A DNA stretch of 64,000 nt, from assembly GCF_004214835.1 (NCBI RefSeq), contig NZ_PIQJ01000002.1, positions 248,001-312,000 on the forward strand. The letters are read 5' to 3'. Each line of letters opens with the position of its first letter. Position 1 is the stretch's first letter. Both the position numbers and the translations under genes were made by a program. Shown here in pieces: positions 37,336 to 46,377 of this stretch. Origin of the DNA: Pseudidiomarina tainanensis. GTDB lineage: Bacteria > Pseudomonadota > Gammaproteobacteria > Enterobacterales > Alteromonadaceae. The notes below the pieces were generated by a model. That model had not been told where the DNA came from, did not search any database, and was given only the letters and a program-made list of their open reading frames with translations.

Positions 37336-37358
37336 AAGCAAGCCTAACTGGCTTGCTT
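37336..37358 (-). terminator. Hairpin terminator at the hemN/nrdD convergent ends
   Basis: Nine-base arms AAGCAAGCC and GGCTTGCTT surround a five-base loop that spans the nrdD stop codon. On the minus strand it is followed by a short TTTAAAT, so it could end nrdD transcription; the plus-strand T tract is poor. Confidence 0.5.
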
Positions 37359-39179
37359 CAGCGCATTTGCGTGCGCACGCGCCCCAGCAATACTGGTGTC
37401 CTGCTGTTTACGGTGATAATGACGCACTTGATGTTCTTTACGACGCCCTTGGCTAAATGAGGATACTCGCTTCAAATAACCGATCACGCGAGTACCGTAA
37501 TCCACATCTTCTGAGCCACATGATGAACACTCACATAACGTCCGTTTGTCGATGTGCTCGCACTCATTACAGATGGTAATTTTGACGTTGATGCAGAAGT
37601 AGTTGCAACCGGTGGTAGCGGCAATATTGAGCATCGATAAATAACCGTCTTCCGTTAGTTTTTCATCGAGGTTCAAGTGTAGCGCAGAGCCACCATCTAA
37701 GAACTCAATCAACTCATTGCCGTGCATCACGAATTTATCCAGTGAATTGGTTTGCTCATCTTCCACCACATAGAAGTAGGAGTTGTAGCAATCACGCGGG
37801 ACAAAGTAGCCATCTTCACGGTCCCACTTCGCATTTTTCACGCCAAGATTCTCAGCTGGGACAAACTCGGTGTTGAACATGTAACCGTATTCTTGCTTCG
37901 CCCGTTTGTTGGCATCGTAAATCACTTTCAAATGACGCTGCACGAATTCAATGTATTCGCGGTTATTACTGGCCACTAAACCTTGTGATTCGGCCGCTTC
38001 GACCATGCCATTGATGCCAATGGTTAAGAACTGTTTGTCCAGCGAGATAAAGCCCGCGTCATATACGGTGAGCAAGCCTGCAGCTTTGTACTCTTCCATG
38101 ATGCGACGGTACGCCACTTGGTATTTATGAATTTTTTCAATTTCGGTATTGAGGTCACGGCCGTCTTGCACTAAGCGGTTCATATTGATGGTAATTACAT
38201 TAATCGAGCCAGTGGCAACGCCGCCTGCCCCCAGGGTATAGCTAAAAGTGTTGTCGGCAATCTCACTGCGCAAACGGCAGCATGAAGCAAGAGAGTCAGC
38301 GTTTGGCGATAAGTAGACAAAGAACGAGTTACCGTCGGCAAGCTCATGTGCAATATGACGGGCAAATTGTTGGTCTTTGCATTGGCCATTGTCAGTTAAC
38401 ATGGCCACGGTCACCACAGGGAACGTCAGAATTGTTTTCTTGCGCTCTTCGTTAAACCAATGCAAGAAGAAGTCTTGCAGTTTGCTGACAGATTCCCAAC
38501 TGCTTTTGCTAAAATCAGGGAACACGAAGTCACCGAACATACTGTCAAAGTAGTGTTGGTCGTACACAGAAATATTCCAGAATACACTTTGATAACCGCG
38601 TGCCGCCGCCGGCTGGTTCAACGCGTAAACCACATGTTGTAGGTGATTTTCGATTTCGTGACGGTGAGTTTCTAGGTAATTATCCCCGTAGTCGCGGCGC
38701 GCAAAATGGTCGAAGTACGCCAAAAATTCAACCGTCGCAACGGCGCCAGCAAACTGTGAACTCACCGCAAAAACGAAATTGACAAAGGTACCGCAGAAGC
38801 TTTCGAGATGCTTCGGAGCTTTTGATTCTCCGCCTAGCTTCGTCAAACCATCGCGTAAAAACGGATACATGGTGACCGACACACAGTACGGCTTCAAACT
38901 GGTTTCGTCATGGACGTAAATTTCGTGATCTTCAATTTGACGAATATATTCTTGGGCGAGATCAGCGCCGAACAACTCACCAATTTTCGAGCTCACTTGT
39001 TTGCGGTTTACTTGCACGAAAAAGTCCTTCATCAATTCCGCTTCAAGGGTCGCAATATTTTTCTGGGTAACGTTCGCATTGGCATCCATTTTTGAACCAT
39101 CCGCAGCATTTTGGGCAGCCAAATACTGCTTGATGAAATCCATTTTCGCGTCAACTTGTTCTGGGTGTAAGCGCAGCAT
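37344..39179 (-). CDS. nrdD: Anaerobic (class III) ribonucleoside-triphosphate reductase, ATP-cone-less
   Basis: This 611-residue glycyl-radical enzyme reduces NTPs to dNTPs without oxygen. The radical Gly is in RVIGY (about 564-568). A C-terminal zinc site is formed by CNEC and CSSC. The N-terminus begins MLRLHPEQVDAKMDFIKQYL and goes straight into the catalytic barrel. The roughly 100-residue ATP-cone of E. coli NrdD (712 residues) is absent. Loss of the cone implies no dATP shut-off through that site. It lies 33 bases downstream of nrdG in one operon. Confidence 0.93.
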   Translation of the reverse strand: MLRLHPEQVDAKMDFIKQYLAAQNAADGSKMDANANVTQKNIATLEAELMKDFFVQVNRKQVSSKIGELFGADLAQEYIRQIEDHEIYVHDETSLKPYCVSVTMYPFLRDGLTKLGGESKAPKHLESFCGTFVNFVFAVSSQFAGAVATVEFLAYFDHFARRDYGDNYLETHRHEIENHLQHVVYALNQPAAARGYQSVFWNISVYDQHYFDSMFGDFVFPDFSKSSWESVSKLQDFFLHWFNEERKKTILTFPVVTVAMLTDNGQCKDQQFARHIAHELADGNSFFVYLSPNADSLASCCRLRSEIADNTFSYTLGAGGVATGSINVITINMNRLVQDGRDLNTEIEKIHKYQVAYRRIMEEYKAAGLLTVYDAGFISLDKQFLTIGINGMVEAAESQGLVASNNREYIEFVQRHLKVIYDANKRAKQEYGYMFNTEFVPAENLGVKNAKWDREDGYFVPRDCYNSYFYVVEDEQTNSLDKFVMHGNELIEFLDGGSALHLNLDEKLTEDGYLSMLNIAATTGCNYFCINVKITICNECEHIDKRTLCECSSCGSEDVDYGTRVIGYLKRVSSFSQGRRKEHQVRHYHRKQQDTSIAGARAHANALKQAS

Positions 39180-39212
39180 TGTTCTTCTCCATGTTTTTAT
39201 TGATGTATCCGG

Positions 39213-39665
39213 TTACGTCGTGATAAACCGGCAATTCAGTAGTTGTTGATTGCGTAAGTCATAAAACTTCTGGTTGGTGGTGGGGCTATCTAAACCACCT
39301 AGCTCAGCAATCCACGGCCCCGTTTTGAGATAGGTCAATTGTTGTTTAAGCGCCAGCGACACATCGTCATAACCGGTGTATAAACAAGTTTTGAGACCGG
39401 CATCTCGGCTTAATTTAAGCAATTCAATCAATGCTTCTGGCTGCCATTCACCGCCGAGAAACAAAACGCAGGTAATCAGGTTGCGATACTGTGCCAAACG
39501 CGCCGCGAAGTAGTCGGTAGTGAGCGTCTCGCCGCTACCAACTGGCCAACTGTCGACGCTGTGGCACCCTTTGCATCCCACTGGACAGCCGGTGATGGTA
39601 TAGGCAAGGGAAACCTCTCCAGGAACCTCCTGAAATACCACCTGTTCAGCACTGTATCGCAACAT
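39213..39665 (-). CDS. nrdG: Anaerobic ribonucleotide reductase activating enzyme
   Basis: This 150-residue radical SAM activase generates the glycyl radical on NrdD. The cluster motif is CPVGCKGC (C-x3-C-x2-C, near residue 27), followed by HSVDSW and the SAM-binding FLGGEW. Unlike in E. coli, nrdG precedes nrdD. Its upstream region holds two NrdR boxes and an exact FNR box. Confidence 0.94.
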   Translation of the reverse strand: MLRYSAEQVVFQEVPGEVSLAYTITGCPVGCKGCHSVDSWPVGSGETLTTDYFAARLAQYRNLITCVLFLGGEWQPEALIELLKLSRDAGLKTCLYTGYDDVSLALKQQLTYLKTGPWIAELGGLDSPTTNQKFYDLRNQQLLNCRFITT

Positions 39666-39669
39666 GAAA

Positions 39670-39716
39670 TACCTATATATTGTGTAAGGTTATTATTAAA
39701 TAACTATATATTGTGT
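39670..39716 (-). promoter_or_regulatory. Two tandem NrdR boxes upstream of nrdG
   Basis: TACCTATATATTGTGT (39670-39685) and TAACTATATATTGTGT (39701-39716) match the palindromic NrdR box ACACTATATATAGTGT at 12 and 13 of 16 positions. Start-to-start spacing is 31 bases, about three helical turns, as is usual for NrdR. They overlap the expected transcription start, a repressor position. Confidence 0.8.
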
Positions 39717-39746
39717 TTCAGCATAGTCTCGGCGCACAATGCTGCT

Positions 39747-39760
39747 TTGATCCAGATCAA
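39747..39760. promoter_or_regulatory. Exact FNR box upstream of nrdG
   Basis: TTGATCCAGATCAA matches the FNR consensus at all ten specified bases. On the minus strand a TATGCT (39720-39725) would place the nrdG start near 39713, putting the box centre about 41 bases upstream, the class II activator position. It is more than 300 bases from norZ. Confidence 0.85.
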
Positions 39761-39775
39761 TAAAAACTACCTCCA

Positions 39776-39811
39776 ATGGGTATACCCCAAACATTCCTTT
39801 AATTTACCTCT
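39776..39811. promoter_or_regulatory. NarL-type heptamers upstream of nrdG and norZ
   Basis: ATGGGTA (39776-39782; complement TACCCAT) and TACCTCT (39805-39811) match the NarL heptamer consensus exactly. TACCTCC at 39768-39774 is one mismatch away. The spacing is not the classical 7-2-7, so binding strength is uncertain. Confidence 0.4.
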
Positions 39812-39856
39812 TTAGCTCAATTTCTAATGGACGAAGGCTTTGCCATTCTATACGCG

Positions 39857-39912
39857 GGTAATTTCTACCGACGCGGTTGAAATGACCGCTGACGAATTGG
39901 GTTGATTTAACC
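39857..39912. promoter_or_regulatory. Three exact NorR enhancer sites upstream of norZ
   Basis: GGTAATTTCTACC (39857-39869), GGTTGAAATGACC (39875-39887) and GGTTGATTTAACC (39900-39912) all match GGT-N7-ACC exactly. Centres are 18 and 25 bases apart. Three sites per promoter is the known arrangement for NorR in E. coli and Ralstonia. The site nearest the promoter is about 50 bases from its minus-24 GG. Confidence 0.88.
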
Positions 39913-39954
39913 CAGTAGATTTGAATAACCGTGCTATTTCAGTGAGATAAAACT

Positions 39955-39970
39955 TGGCACGGGGCTTGCT
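39955..39970 (+). promoter_or_regulatory. Sigma-54 promoter of norZ
   Basis: TGGCACGGGGCTTGCT is a perfect match to TGGCAC-N5-TTGCW. It lies 98 bases upstream of the norZ start and downstream of three NorR sites. Confidence 0.9.
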
Positions 39971-40067
39971 AGACAATCGACGTGTGCGCAACCCATTCGT
40001 AACACAGCGCAAACGTGATTAAAGGGAGAATCAACAATGCAACAACATCAACAGCCGGAGGTGCCAC

Positions 40068-42344
40068 ATGGCCGGTTATAAAAAGTTATGGTGGATACTG
40101 ATTGCCATTTTGGCAATTACCTTTGGTGTCCTCGGTTATTTCGGTAAAGAAGTTTACCGTGTCGCTCCGCCTATTCCGGATCAAGTGGTGACCGAATCGG
40201 GTCAAGTACTGATGACGGAAGAGACGATCCTTGATGGTCAAACTGCTTGGCAGTCGGTCGGTGGTATGCAATTGGGCTCAATTTGGGGTCATGGCGCCTA
40301 TCAAGCACCGGACTGGACAGCTGACTGGTTGCACCGCGAATTGTTAGCCTGGTTAGAAATATCTGCGCAAAACCAATATGGTCAAAGCTATGAAAGCTTA
40401 ACTGCGGCACAACAGAACGCGCTGCAGTTTGAGTTGAAACAAACCTATCGTAACCCACAATACAATGCGGCAACCGATACGCTGACCGTTGATGCGGTGC
40501 GAGCTGAAGCCATTGCACAAACCGCTGAATACTACAGCCGTTTGTTCAGCGATGACTTGTCACTGCGTAGTACCCGTGAAAGCTATGCCATGAAAGAAAA
40601 CACATTACCAAGCGCAGAGCGTCGCGAAGTAATGACTCAGTTTTTCTTCTGGACTGCGTGGGCAGCGGCAACCGAGCGTCCTGATAGTGACGTCACTTAT
40701 ACCAACAACTGGCCACATGAGCCGTTAATTGATAACAAACCAAGTGCAGAAAATATCATTTGGTCTTTGGTTTCAATTATCTTATTGATCGCCGGTGTTG
40801 GTGGCTTGATTTGGGCTTGGGCGTTCTTGCGTGACCATGACGAAGAAGAGCCTGAAGCACCGAAAAAAGATCCAATTAGCTTGGTTAACTTAACACCGTC
40901 ACAAAAAGCACTGGGTAAATACCTGTTCTTGGTCATGGCGCTGTTTATTGTGCAAATTTTCCTCGGTGGTTTCACCGCCCACTATACCGTTGAAGGCCAA
41001 GAGTTCTATGGCATCAACGTATCGCAGTGGTTCCCATACTCACTGGTACGTACCTGGCACATTCAGGCCGCACTATTCTGGATTGCAACTGGCTTTTTGG
41101 CTGCAGGATTGTTCCTTGCTCCGATTATCAACGGTGGCAAAGATCCGAAATACCAAAAACTCGGTGTCGATATCTTGTTCTGGGCATTGGTTGTGGTTGT
41201 CGCCGGTTCATTCATCGGTAACTACTTAGCTATCGCGCAAATCATGCCTGAAAACCTTAACTTCTGGTTGGGTCACCAAGGCTATGAGTACGTCGACTTA
41301 GGCCGTCTCTGGCAGATTGGTAAGTTCACCGGTATCGTGTTCTGGTTAGGTTTAATGTTGCGTGGTGTTGTCGGCGCCTTCAAACAGCCTGGTGACAAAA
41401 ACTTACTGGCGCTATTAACTGCTTCAGTGGTTGCGATTGGCTTGTTCTACGGCGCTGGTTTCTTCTACGGCGAGCGTACTCACATTTCAATCATGGAATA
41501 CTGGCGCTGGTGGATTGTTCACCTGTGGGTAGAAGGCTTCTTCGAAGTATTTGCAACCGCAGCGTTAGCATTCATCTTCCATAGCATGGGCTTAGTGTCA
41601 CGTCGTATGGCTACTGCCGCTTCATTGGCTTCAGCATCATTGTTCATGTTAGGTGGCGTACCAGGTACTTTCCACCACTTGTACTTCTCAGGTACAACAA
41701 CTCCAATTATGGCGGTCGGCGCGACGTTCTCAGCGCTTGAAGTTGTACCATTGGTTGTACTTGGTTACGAAGCTTGGGAAAACTGGAGCTTACAGAAACG
41801 TGCTGATTGGATGCAACGCATTAAGTGGCCTCTGATGTGCTTCGTTGCGGTTGCGTTCTGGAACTTCTTGGGTGCTGGCGTATTGGGCTTCATGATTAAC
41901 CCACCGATTGCGCTGTATTACATCCAAGGCTTGAACACTACGCCAACTCACGCTCACGCAGCATTGTTTGGGGTGTACGGTTTCTTAGCAATTGGCTTCG
42001 TACTACTTATCTTGCGCTACATTCGTCCGAACTTCGCATTCAACGATAAGATCATGAAAACCGCCTTCTGGTGGATGAACATTGGTCTGTGCATGATGCT
42101 GTTCACTAGTTTGTTGCCTATTGGCTTCATCCAGTTCTTTGCATCGGCATCTGAAGGCTTGTGGTACGCACGTAGCGAAGAATTCATGCAACAGCCATTG
42201 CTTGAGAGCTTACGTTGGATTCGTACTGTCGGTGACGTGGTGTTTATCATCGGTGGTCTTGCAGTGGCTTATCAGGTTGTTATTGGCCTGTTCGGCAAAC
42301 AGCAAGAAGCTGAAGAGGACGCAAAACCGGTCACTGTGAAGTAA
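40068..42344 (+). CDS. norZ: Quinol-dependent nitric oxide reductase (qNOR, single subunit)
   Basis: This 758-residue membrane enzyme reduces NO to N2O using quinol. The N-terminal part (about 30-220) is the NorC-like hydrophilic domain without a haem-c motif, which marks qNOR. The C-terminal NorB-like domain has about twelve helices. His ligands lie in TWHIQAALFW, HLWVEGFFEVF (with conserved Glu), GTFHHLYFSG and HAHAALFGVYG. The ATG at 40068 follows GGAGG. The promoter is sigma-54 with three NorR sites, so NO itself should induce it. A strong terminator follows. Confidence 0.95.
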   Translation: MAGYKKLWWILIAILAITFGVLGYFGKEVYRVAPPIPDQVVTESGQVLMTEETILDGQTAWQSVGGMQLGSIWGHGAYQAPDWTADWLHRELLAWLEISAQNQYGQSYESLTAAQQNALQFELKQTYRNPQYNAATDTLTVDAVRAEAIAQTAEYYSRLFSDDLSLRSTRESYAMKENTLPSAERREVMTQFFFWTAWAAATERPDSDVTYTNNWPHEPLIDNKPSAENIIWSLVSIILLIAGVGGLIWAWAFLRDHDEEEPEAPKKDPISLVNLTPSQKALGKYLFLVMALFIVQIFLGGFTAHYTVEGQEFYGINVSQWFPYSLVRTWHIQAALFWIATGFLAAGLFLAPIINGGKDPKYQKLGVDILFWALVVVVAGSFIGNYLAIAQIMPENLNFWLGHQGYEYVDLGRLWQIGKFTGIVFWLGLMLRGVVGAFKQPGDKNLLALLTASVVAIGLFYGAGFFYGERTHISIMEYWRWWIVHLWVEGFFEVFATAALAFIFHSMGLVSRRMATAASLASASLFMLGGVPGTFHHLYFSGTTTPIMAVGATFSALEVVPLVVLGYEAWENWSLQKRADWMQRIKWPLMCFVAVAFWNFLGAGVLGFMINPPIALYYIQGLNTTPTHAHAALFGVYGFLAIGFVLLILRYIRPNFAFNDKIMKTAFWWMNIGLCMMLFTSLLPIGFIQFFASASEGLWYARSEEFMQQPLLESLRWIRTVGDVVFIIGGLAVAYQVVIGLFGKQQEAEEDAKPVTVK

Positions 42345-42360
42345 CAACTTGTGTTGTTGT

Positions 42361-42420
42361 CCGTGGTAATTCCACGGTGATGTTAGCCCGAGGCCTCCCA
42401 ACCGTCTCGGGCTTTTTTTT
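42361..42420 (+). terminator. Rho-independent terminator after norZ
   Basis: Arms AGCCCGAG (42385-42392) and CTCGGGCT (42406-42413) are followed by eight T residues. A smaller hairpin, CCGTGG and CCACGG, directly precedes it (42361-42377). It separates norZ from convergent tpm. Confidence 0.88.
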
Positions 42421-42427
42421 GCCTGCT

Positions 42428-43072
42428 CTAATCGACAGCCTTCGGCGACAAAATATAACCACGCTCAGTGACATTGGCATCGCCGCCTAGTGTAAATCCT
42501 GGTAGCAATGGCAATATTTCAATCGCATAACTCGCCTTATAGCTTGCCATTATTTCGTCGGTAGAAACCGCAAACGGCGGGCCCTTCCAATAACCATCGG
42601 GATATTCAACCATCACTAACAGGCCTTTTGCTGTAGCGGGCAAAATCTCTTGCAGATGGGCCGCGTACTTAGCGCGCATGGTTGGTGGCAAGGCGACCAT
42701 AGCGGCACGATCGTACCATGCCGATATCGCATGCAAATGAGCTTCGGTTAGCTCGAAAAAATCACCTTGATAAATGCACAAGCCCTCCGCCCGATAAGCA
42801 ACCAAAGGGCCTTCTTTTTCGGCTTGGTAGGGTATGTTGTGCTCCGCAAAAAACTCTTTGATCGCCATCTCACTGAGCTCAATACCAATCACCCGATAAC
42901 CTTGCTCAAGTAACCAGTGCATATCCAGCGACTTCCCGCACAACGGGAGAAATACCGTCGTGCCAGGCGTTGCCACTTGGTGGATGTTTGCCGTTAACAA
43001 TGGATGTACATCGTGTCGGTGAAAGCCGATTTCGCGCTTCTGCCACCGCTCATGCCAAAACTCATGTTCCAT
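42428..43072 (-). CDS. tpm: Thiopurine S-methyltransferase family protein
   Basis: The 214-residue SAM-dependent methyltransferase opens with EFWHERWQKREIGFH. Then follow the SAM-binding FLPLCGKSLDMHWLLEQGY and YDRAAMVALP, the pattern of bacterial Tpm. Family members methylate thiopurines and selenium or tellurium oxyanions; the natural substrate here is unknown. The start at 43072 (MEHEFW) is taken over a start two codons upstream by similarity. Divergent from narX across about 80 bases. Confidence 0.9.
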   Translation of the reverse strand: MEHEFWHERWQKREIGFHRHDVHPLLTANIHQVATPGTTVFLPLCGKSLDMHWLLEQGYRVIGIELSEMAIKEFFAEHNIPYQAEKEGPLVAYRAEGLCIYQGDFFELTEAHLHAISAWYDRAAMVALPPTMRAKYAAHLQEILPATAKGLLVMVEYPDGYWKGPPFAVSTDEIMASYKASYAIEILPLLPGFTLGGDANVTERGYILSPKAVD

Positions 43073-43153
43073 GCCCAACTCCGTATTCGCACATTAGTAG
43101 GTTTGGCGTTAAACTATACAGTCGCAAGTGCAAACCGCAACAACGCAGGTGTT

Positions 43154-44959
43154 ATGAATAAGTTCTCTATTGTTACTCGAATTGGTATTGCTTTGAGCGC
43201 CATGGTGGGTTTAACCATCTTAACGCTATTAGCCTCGTATTGGCTGTCTGAAAAAGCCGACCATGATGCGCTAGCGATTAACGTTGCCGGTTCGTTGCGT
43301 TACCAAGCCTATCAGTACAGCTGGCATATTATGCACTCGCCCGAAAAAGCGGAAGCAGTGGCGCAAGCTTTGAGCGAAAGCTGGAATCATAATGTATTTA
43401 ATCGCTTCCAACATGAGCAAAGTGCTCTAACGGACTTATATCGCGCCACGCAGGAAAGCTGGCAAAACTTTCAACAGCGCGTTGACAGCGGCGAGATACC
43501 AGCGAATCGACTTATGACTGAAATTGAGCCGCAAATTGATCAAATCAATGCGTTTGTGACGGCTATTCAGCAAGATGCCGAAACCCGAATTCGTTCGATT
43601 CGCTCTATTCAAGTACTGAGCTTATTCGCCAGTATTGGTCTGGCCTTTGTGATTTTCTATTGGTTACGCACGCGGGTGCGCTACCCACTTGAGGTATTAA
43701 CGCAGGCAGCGCGGCGTATTGGTCAAGGTGATTTCACCGCGCGAGTGAAGCATCCGATGAAAGACGAGCTCGGTGTGCTCGCTGGTACCTTAAATAAAAT
43801 GAATGAAGCCATTGGCTTTATGTATGGCAATCTTGAAAAACGCGTCGACGAACAAACCAAAGCCATTCAAAAATCAAACATACGTCTACAGTTTTTATAT
43901 GACACCGCGCGCATGATTATTGAGCATTCACCTGGCTATCACGATTTTACGGAGATTGTGAACGGCTTGAAGCGCGCATCCGAAGTGGATGATATTGAGC
44001 TCTGTTTGATTACCGAAGCGGGTAATAAGCCATACTTACAAGTTCAACCGATTGGCGCATCGTTTGACCCTTGTGAGGGCGTGGATTGTAGCCAATGCGT
44101 GAATGCTGGTGCCGGCGTTTCAATCCAAGATAATCAACGGATTTATCGCTTTGCTATTGAACGCGAAGATCACAGCTATGGCGTATTAGTTGCCCGTTGT
44201 CCGCTGTCGGAACAACTCAATGATTGGCAGCAACAGTTGATTCAGTCTGTTGCCGACCAACTTGCCGTCGCCTTAAGCTTGAAGCAAGAAGAAGAGCAAG
44301 TGCGCCGTTTAGCGCTCATTCAAGAGCGCACCGTGATTGCGCGCGAGCTACATGACTCGTTGGCGCAAGCTTTGTCCTATTTGAAAATTCAGGTCACGCG
44401 ACTAAACAAAGCCATTGAGAAAGACAACCGCGAAGTGATTGAAGATGTCGCTGAAGAGTTGAAAGAGGGCTTAAATGCGGCATATCGTCAGTTACGCGAG
44501 TTATTAACAACGTTCCGTTTGAAAGTCGACGGTGCTGGTTTACTGCATGCGTTGCAAACCACCATGAAGCAGTTTGGCGAACAGTCGGATATTGCCTTCC
44601 GCTTAGACTACCAGTTAGAGAACACCCCGCTCGTGCCCCACGAGGAAATTCATCTGCTGCAGATTATTCGTGAAGCCTGTCAAAATACCATTCACCATAG
44701 TCAGGGTTCAGATGTGGTGGTGCGGTTATCGCAAGATAATCAGGAAAAAATTCACTTGAGTATTGAAGATAATGGCATTGGTATCCCAGAAAACGCAGAA
44801 AAACTGAACCACTACGGCCTAGCGATTATGCAGGAACGGAGTCGTCACTTAGGTGGAAAAATCTCAATTCAGCGGCGCGAGGTCGGTGGTACTGGTGTGT
44901 ATTTTGAATTTACCCCGCAATATATTTTAGAGCGGCAAAGCGAGCCATATCCGGCATAA
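43154..44959 (+). CDS. narX: Nitrate/nitrite sensor histidine kinase NarX
   Basis: This 601-residue membrane kinase has two transmembrane helices flanking a periplasmic domain. That domain contains a P-box (VAGSLRYQAYQYSW, about 42-55), the nitrate-binding element of NarX/NarQ. A HAMP domain, a cysteine-containing central module (CEGVDCSQC), a HisKA_3 H-box (RTVIARELHDSLAQ) and a HATPase domain (EDNGIGIPENAE) follow. It should phosphorylate NarL. The frame is open back to 43004, but those 50 codons lie inside tpm and resemble no NarX. Convergent with narK, two bases apart. Confidence 0.93.
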   Translation: MNKFSIVTRIGIALSAMVGLTILTLLASYWLSEKADHDALAINVAGSLRYQAYQYSWHIMHSPEKAEAVAQALSESWNHNVFNRFQHEQSALTDLYRATQESWQNFQQRVDSGEIPANRLMTEIEPQIDQINAFVTAIQQDAETRIRSIRSIQVLSLFASIGLAFVIFYWLRTRVRYPLEVLTQAARRIGQGDFTARVKHPMKDELGVLAGTLNKMNEAIGFMYGNLEKRVDEQTKAIQKSNIRLQFLYDTARMIIEHSPGYHDFTEIVNGLKRASEVDDIELCLITEAGNKPYLQVQPIGASFDPCEGVDCSQCVNAGAGVSIQDNQRIYRFAIEREDHSYGVLVARCPLSEQLNDWQQQLIQSVADQLAVALSLKQEEEQVRRLALIQERTVIARELHDSLAQALSYLKIQVTRLNKAIEKDNREVIEDVAEELKEGLNAAYRQLRELLTTFRLKVDGAGLLHALQTTMKQFGEQSDIAFRLDYQLENTPLVPHEEIHLLQIIREACQNTIHHSQGSDVVVRLSQDNQEKIHLSIEDNGIGIPENAEKLNHYGLAIMQERSRHLGGKISIQRREVGGTGVYFEFTPQYILERQSEPYPA

Positions 44960-44961
44960 GT

Positions 44962-46272
44962 TTACGGATTGTAAAACTCACTGTTGTTGCGCAAATACAT
45001 GATGCTAACGAGCACTGCACACAACAGATAGAAAGCCGCGAACACAAACAACGCAATAGCTGGGGTGGCGTGAGTACTGTTGATGTACCAAAGCGCTGGA
45101 ATATATGCGGCTCCTGCGGTTGCCACCGCCGTGAGCCAACGCAATGCCAGTGGCAATTGCTCTAGCGGCAAGACCACACTCACACTACGAAAAATTGCGC
45201 TACTGGCTGCGCCGGTCGCAATAAAAATTATCAAAAATACAAGTAAGTAACCGAGAAACCACTGCTCTGGCATCGCGCTTTGGCTGGCTTGGTAGGTTAT
45301 CGCGCCAGCGACAATACAACTTACCGCCAGCACCAGCGCACACCAGAGCGTGACCTTGGCACCACCAAACAAATCAGCTAGCCAGCCGCCAAAGGGTCGC
45401 GCCAATACACCAAGCAGTGGGCCTATCCAGGCATAAGTTAAAGCACTCGGAGCATAAGTGGCACTGAAGGTTTGCAAGCTCAACGGAAAGGTAATGGTGA
45501 AACCAATAAACGAACCAAATGCCATGACATAAAACAATGTCATCAACCAAGTATGTTTGTTGCGTAAAATAGCCCGGTAATGCGTTCGATTCGTCAGCGT
45601 ACCAAGTGGCGGCGCTTGTTCTACCAATGAATGTCGTGCAACCTGCCAAGTAATAGTGGCGAGTGCAATGGCAGCAATAATCAACCAGCCGATATTCGCT
45701 AAATAAAGCGGCGCACCTGGCGCAATAACGCCTACGATGTCGCCGCTTCCGTGCGCTGTAAACCAAGGTGACGCCCCAAATAAATTGAGACTCGAAAGAA
45801 ACGGTAACGCCGCTTGTGCAATGACGATTCCGACACCGGCGATACCGGCATTGACGGCAAGTGTCCAACCAAGACCCGTTTGGTCAATTTTGTCATTGCG
45901 GGTAAAAGCAATGAACTGCGCGCCGCCAAAACCGCAGGCGGCAGCCAGCCATTGCAACGCGGTATATGAAATTGGTGGATGCATAAGCAACCAAATCATG
46001 GCGATGGCGGGCAGCAATAAGGCGGCGGTGCTCAAGTAAATGAAGCGCGCTTGCATGGCTCGCTCGCCCAGCCAGAAGAAGACAAAATGGCAAACTGTTG
46101 CGCTGAGCCCAGAAATTGCCAGCAAACGATAAAGTTGTGCAAAATCAAATCCAGCATCAACCGTAAATAGCTGTACCACGAGCACACTGAGACTCATCCA
46201 CAACGTCATGCCAACAATCAAATTGATTGCTGTTGGCTTGTCGATTGTCGATGATGTGCGCACTGTATTCAC
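44962..46272 (-). CDS. narK: NarK-family nitrate/nitrite transporter (MFS)
   Basis: This 436-residue protein has about twelve transmembrane helices of the nitrate/nitrite porter family. The second half carries the family motif GSFIGFTITFPL and RPFGGWLADLFGGAKVT. The usual first nitrate signature (GGGNF-x-SSM-N) is only partly kept here as GFGGAQFIAFTRN. The position between narX and narL supports nitrate or nitrite transport, but the divergent signature leaves substrate and direction open. Divergent from narL. Confidence 0.82.
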   Translation of the reverse strand: MNTVRTSSTIDKPTAINLIVGMTLWMSLSVLVVQLFTVDAGFDFAQLYRLLAISGLSATVCHFVFFWLGERAMQARFIYLSTAALLLPAIAMIWLLMHPPISYTALQWLAAACGFGGAQFIAFTRNDKIDQTGLGWTLAVNAGIAGVGIVIAQAALPFLSSLNLFGASPWFTAHGSGDIVGVIAPGAPLYLANIGWLIIAAIALATITWQVARHSLVEQAPPLGTLTNRTHYRAILRNKHTWLMTLFYVMAFGSFIGFTITFPLSLQTFSATYAPSALTYAWIGPLLGVLARPFGGWLADLFGGAKVTLWCALVLAVSCIVAGAITYQASQSAMPEQWFLGYLLVFLIIFIATGAASSAIFRSVSVVLPLEQLPLALRWLTAVATAGAAYIPALWYINSTHATPAIALFVFAAFYLLCAVLVSIMYLRNNSEFYNP

Positions 46273-46377
46273 GGGTAGCTCCTAGTATTTTTCATGCTAT
46301 GAACTATGCGTGATGCAACGCAATACAACAATTCAGCGAGAGTGATAAGTGGGCAACGCAGAAGAGGCAACTGAAAC

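Noticed and set aside
43004-43153. N-terminal extension of narX
   Set aside because: It overlaps tpm on the other strand, has no NarX similarity, and the ATG at 43154 begins the cytoplasmic end and first helix expected for NarX.
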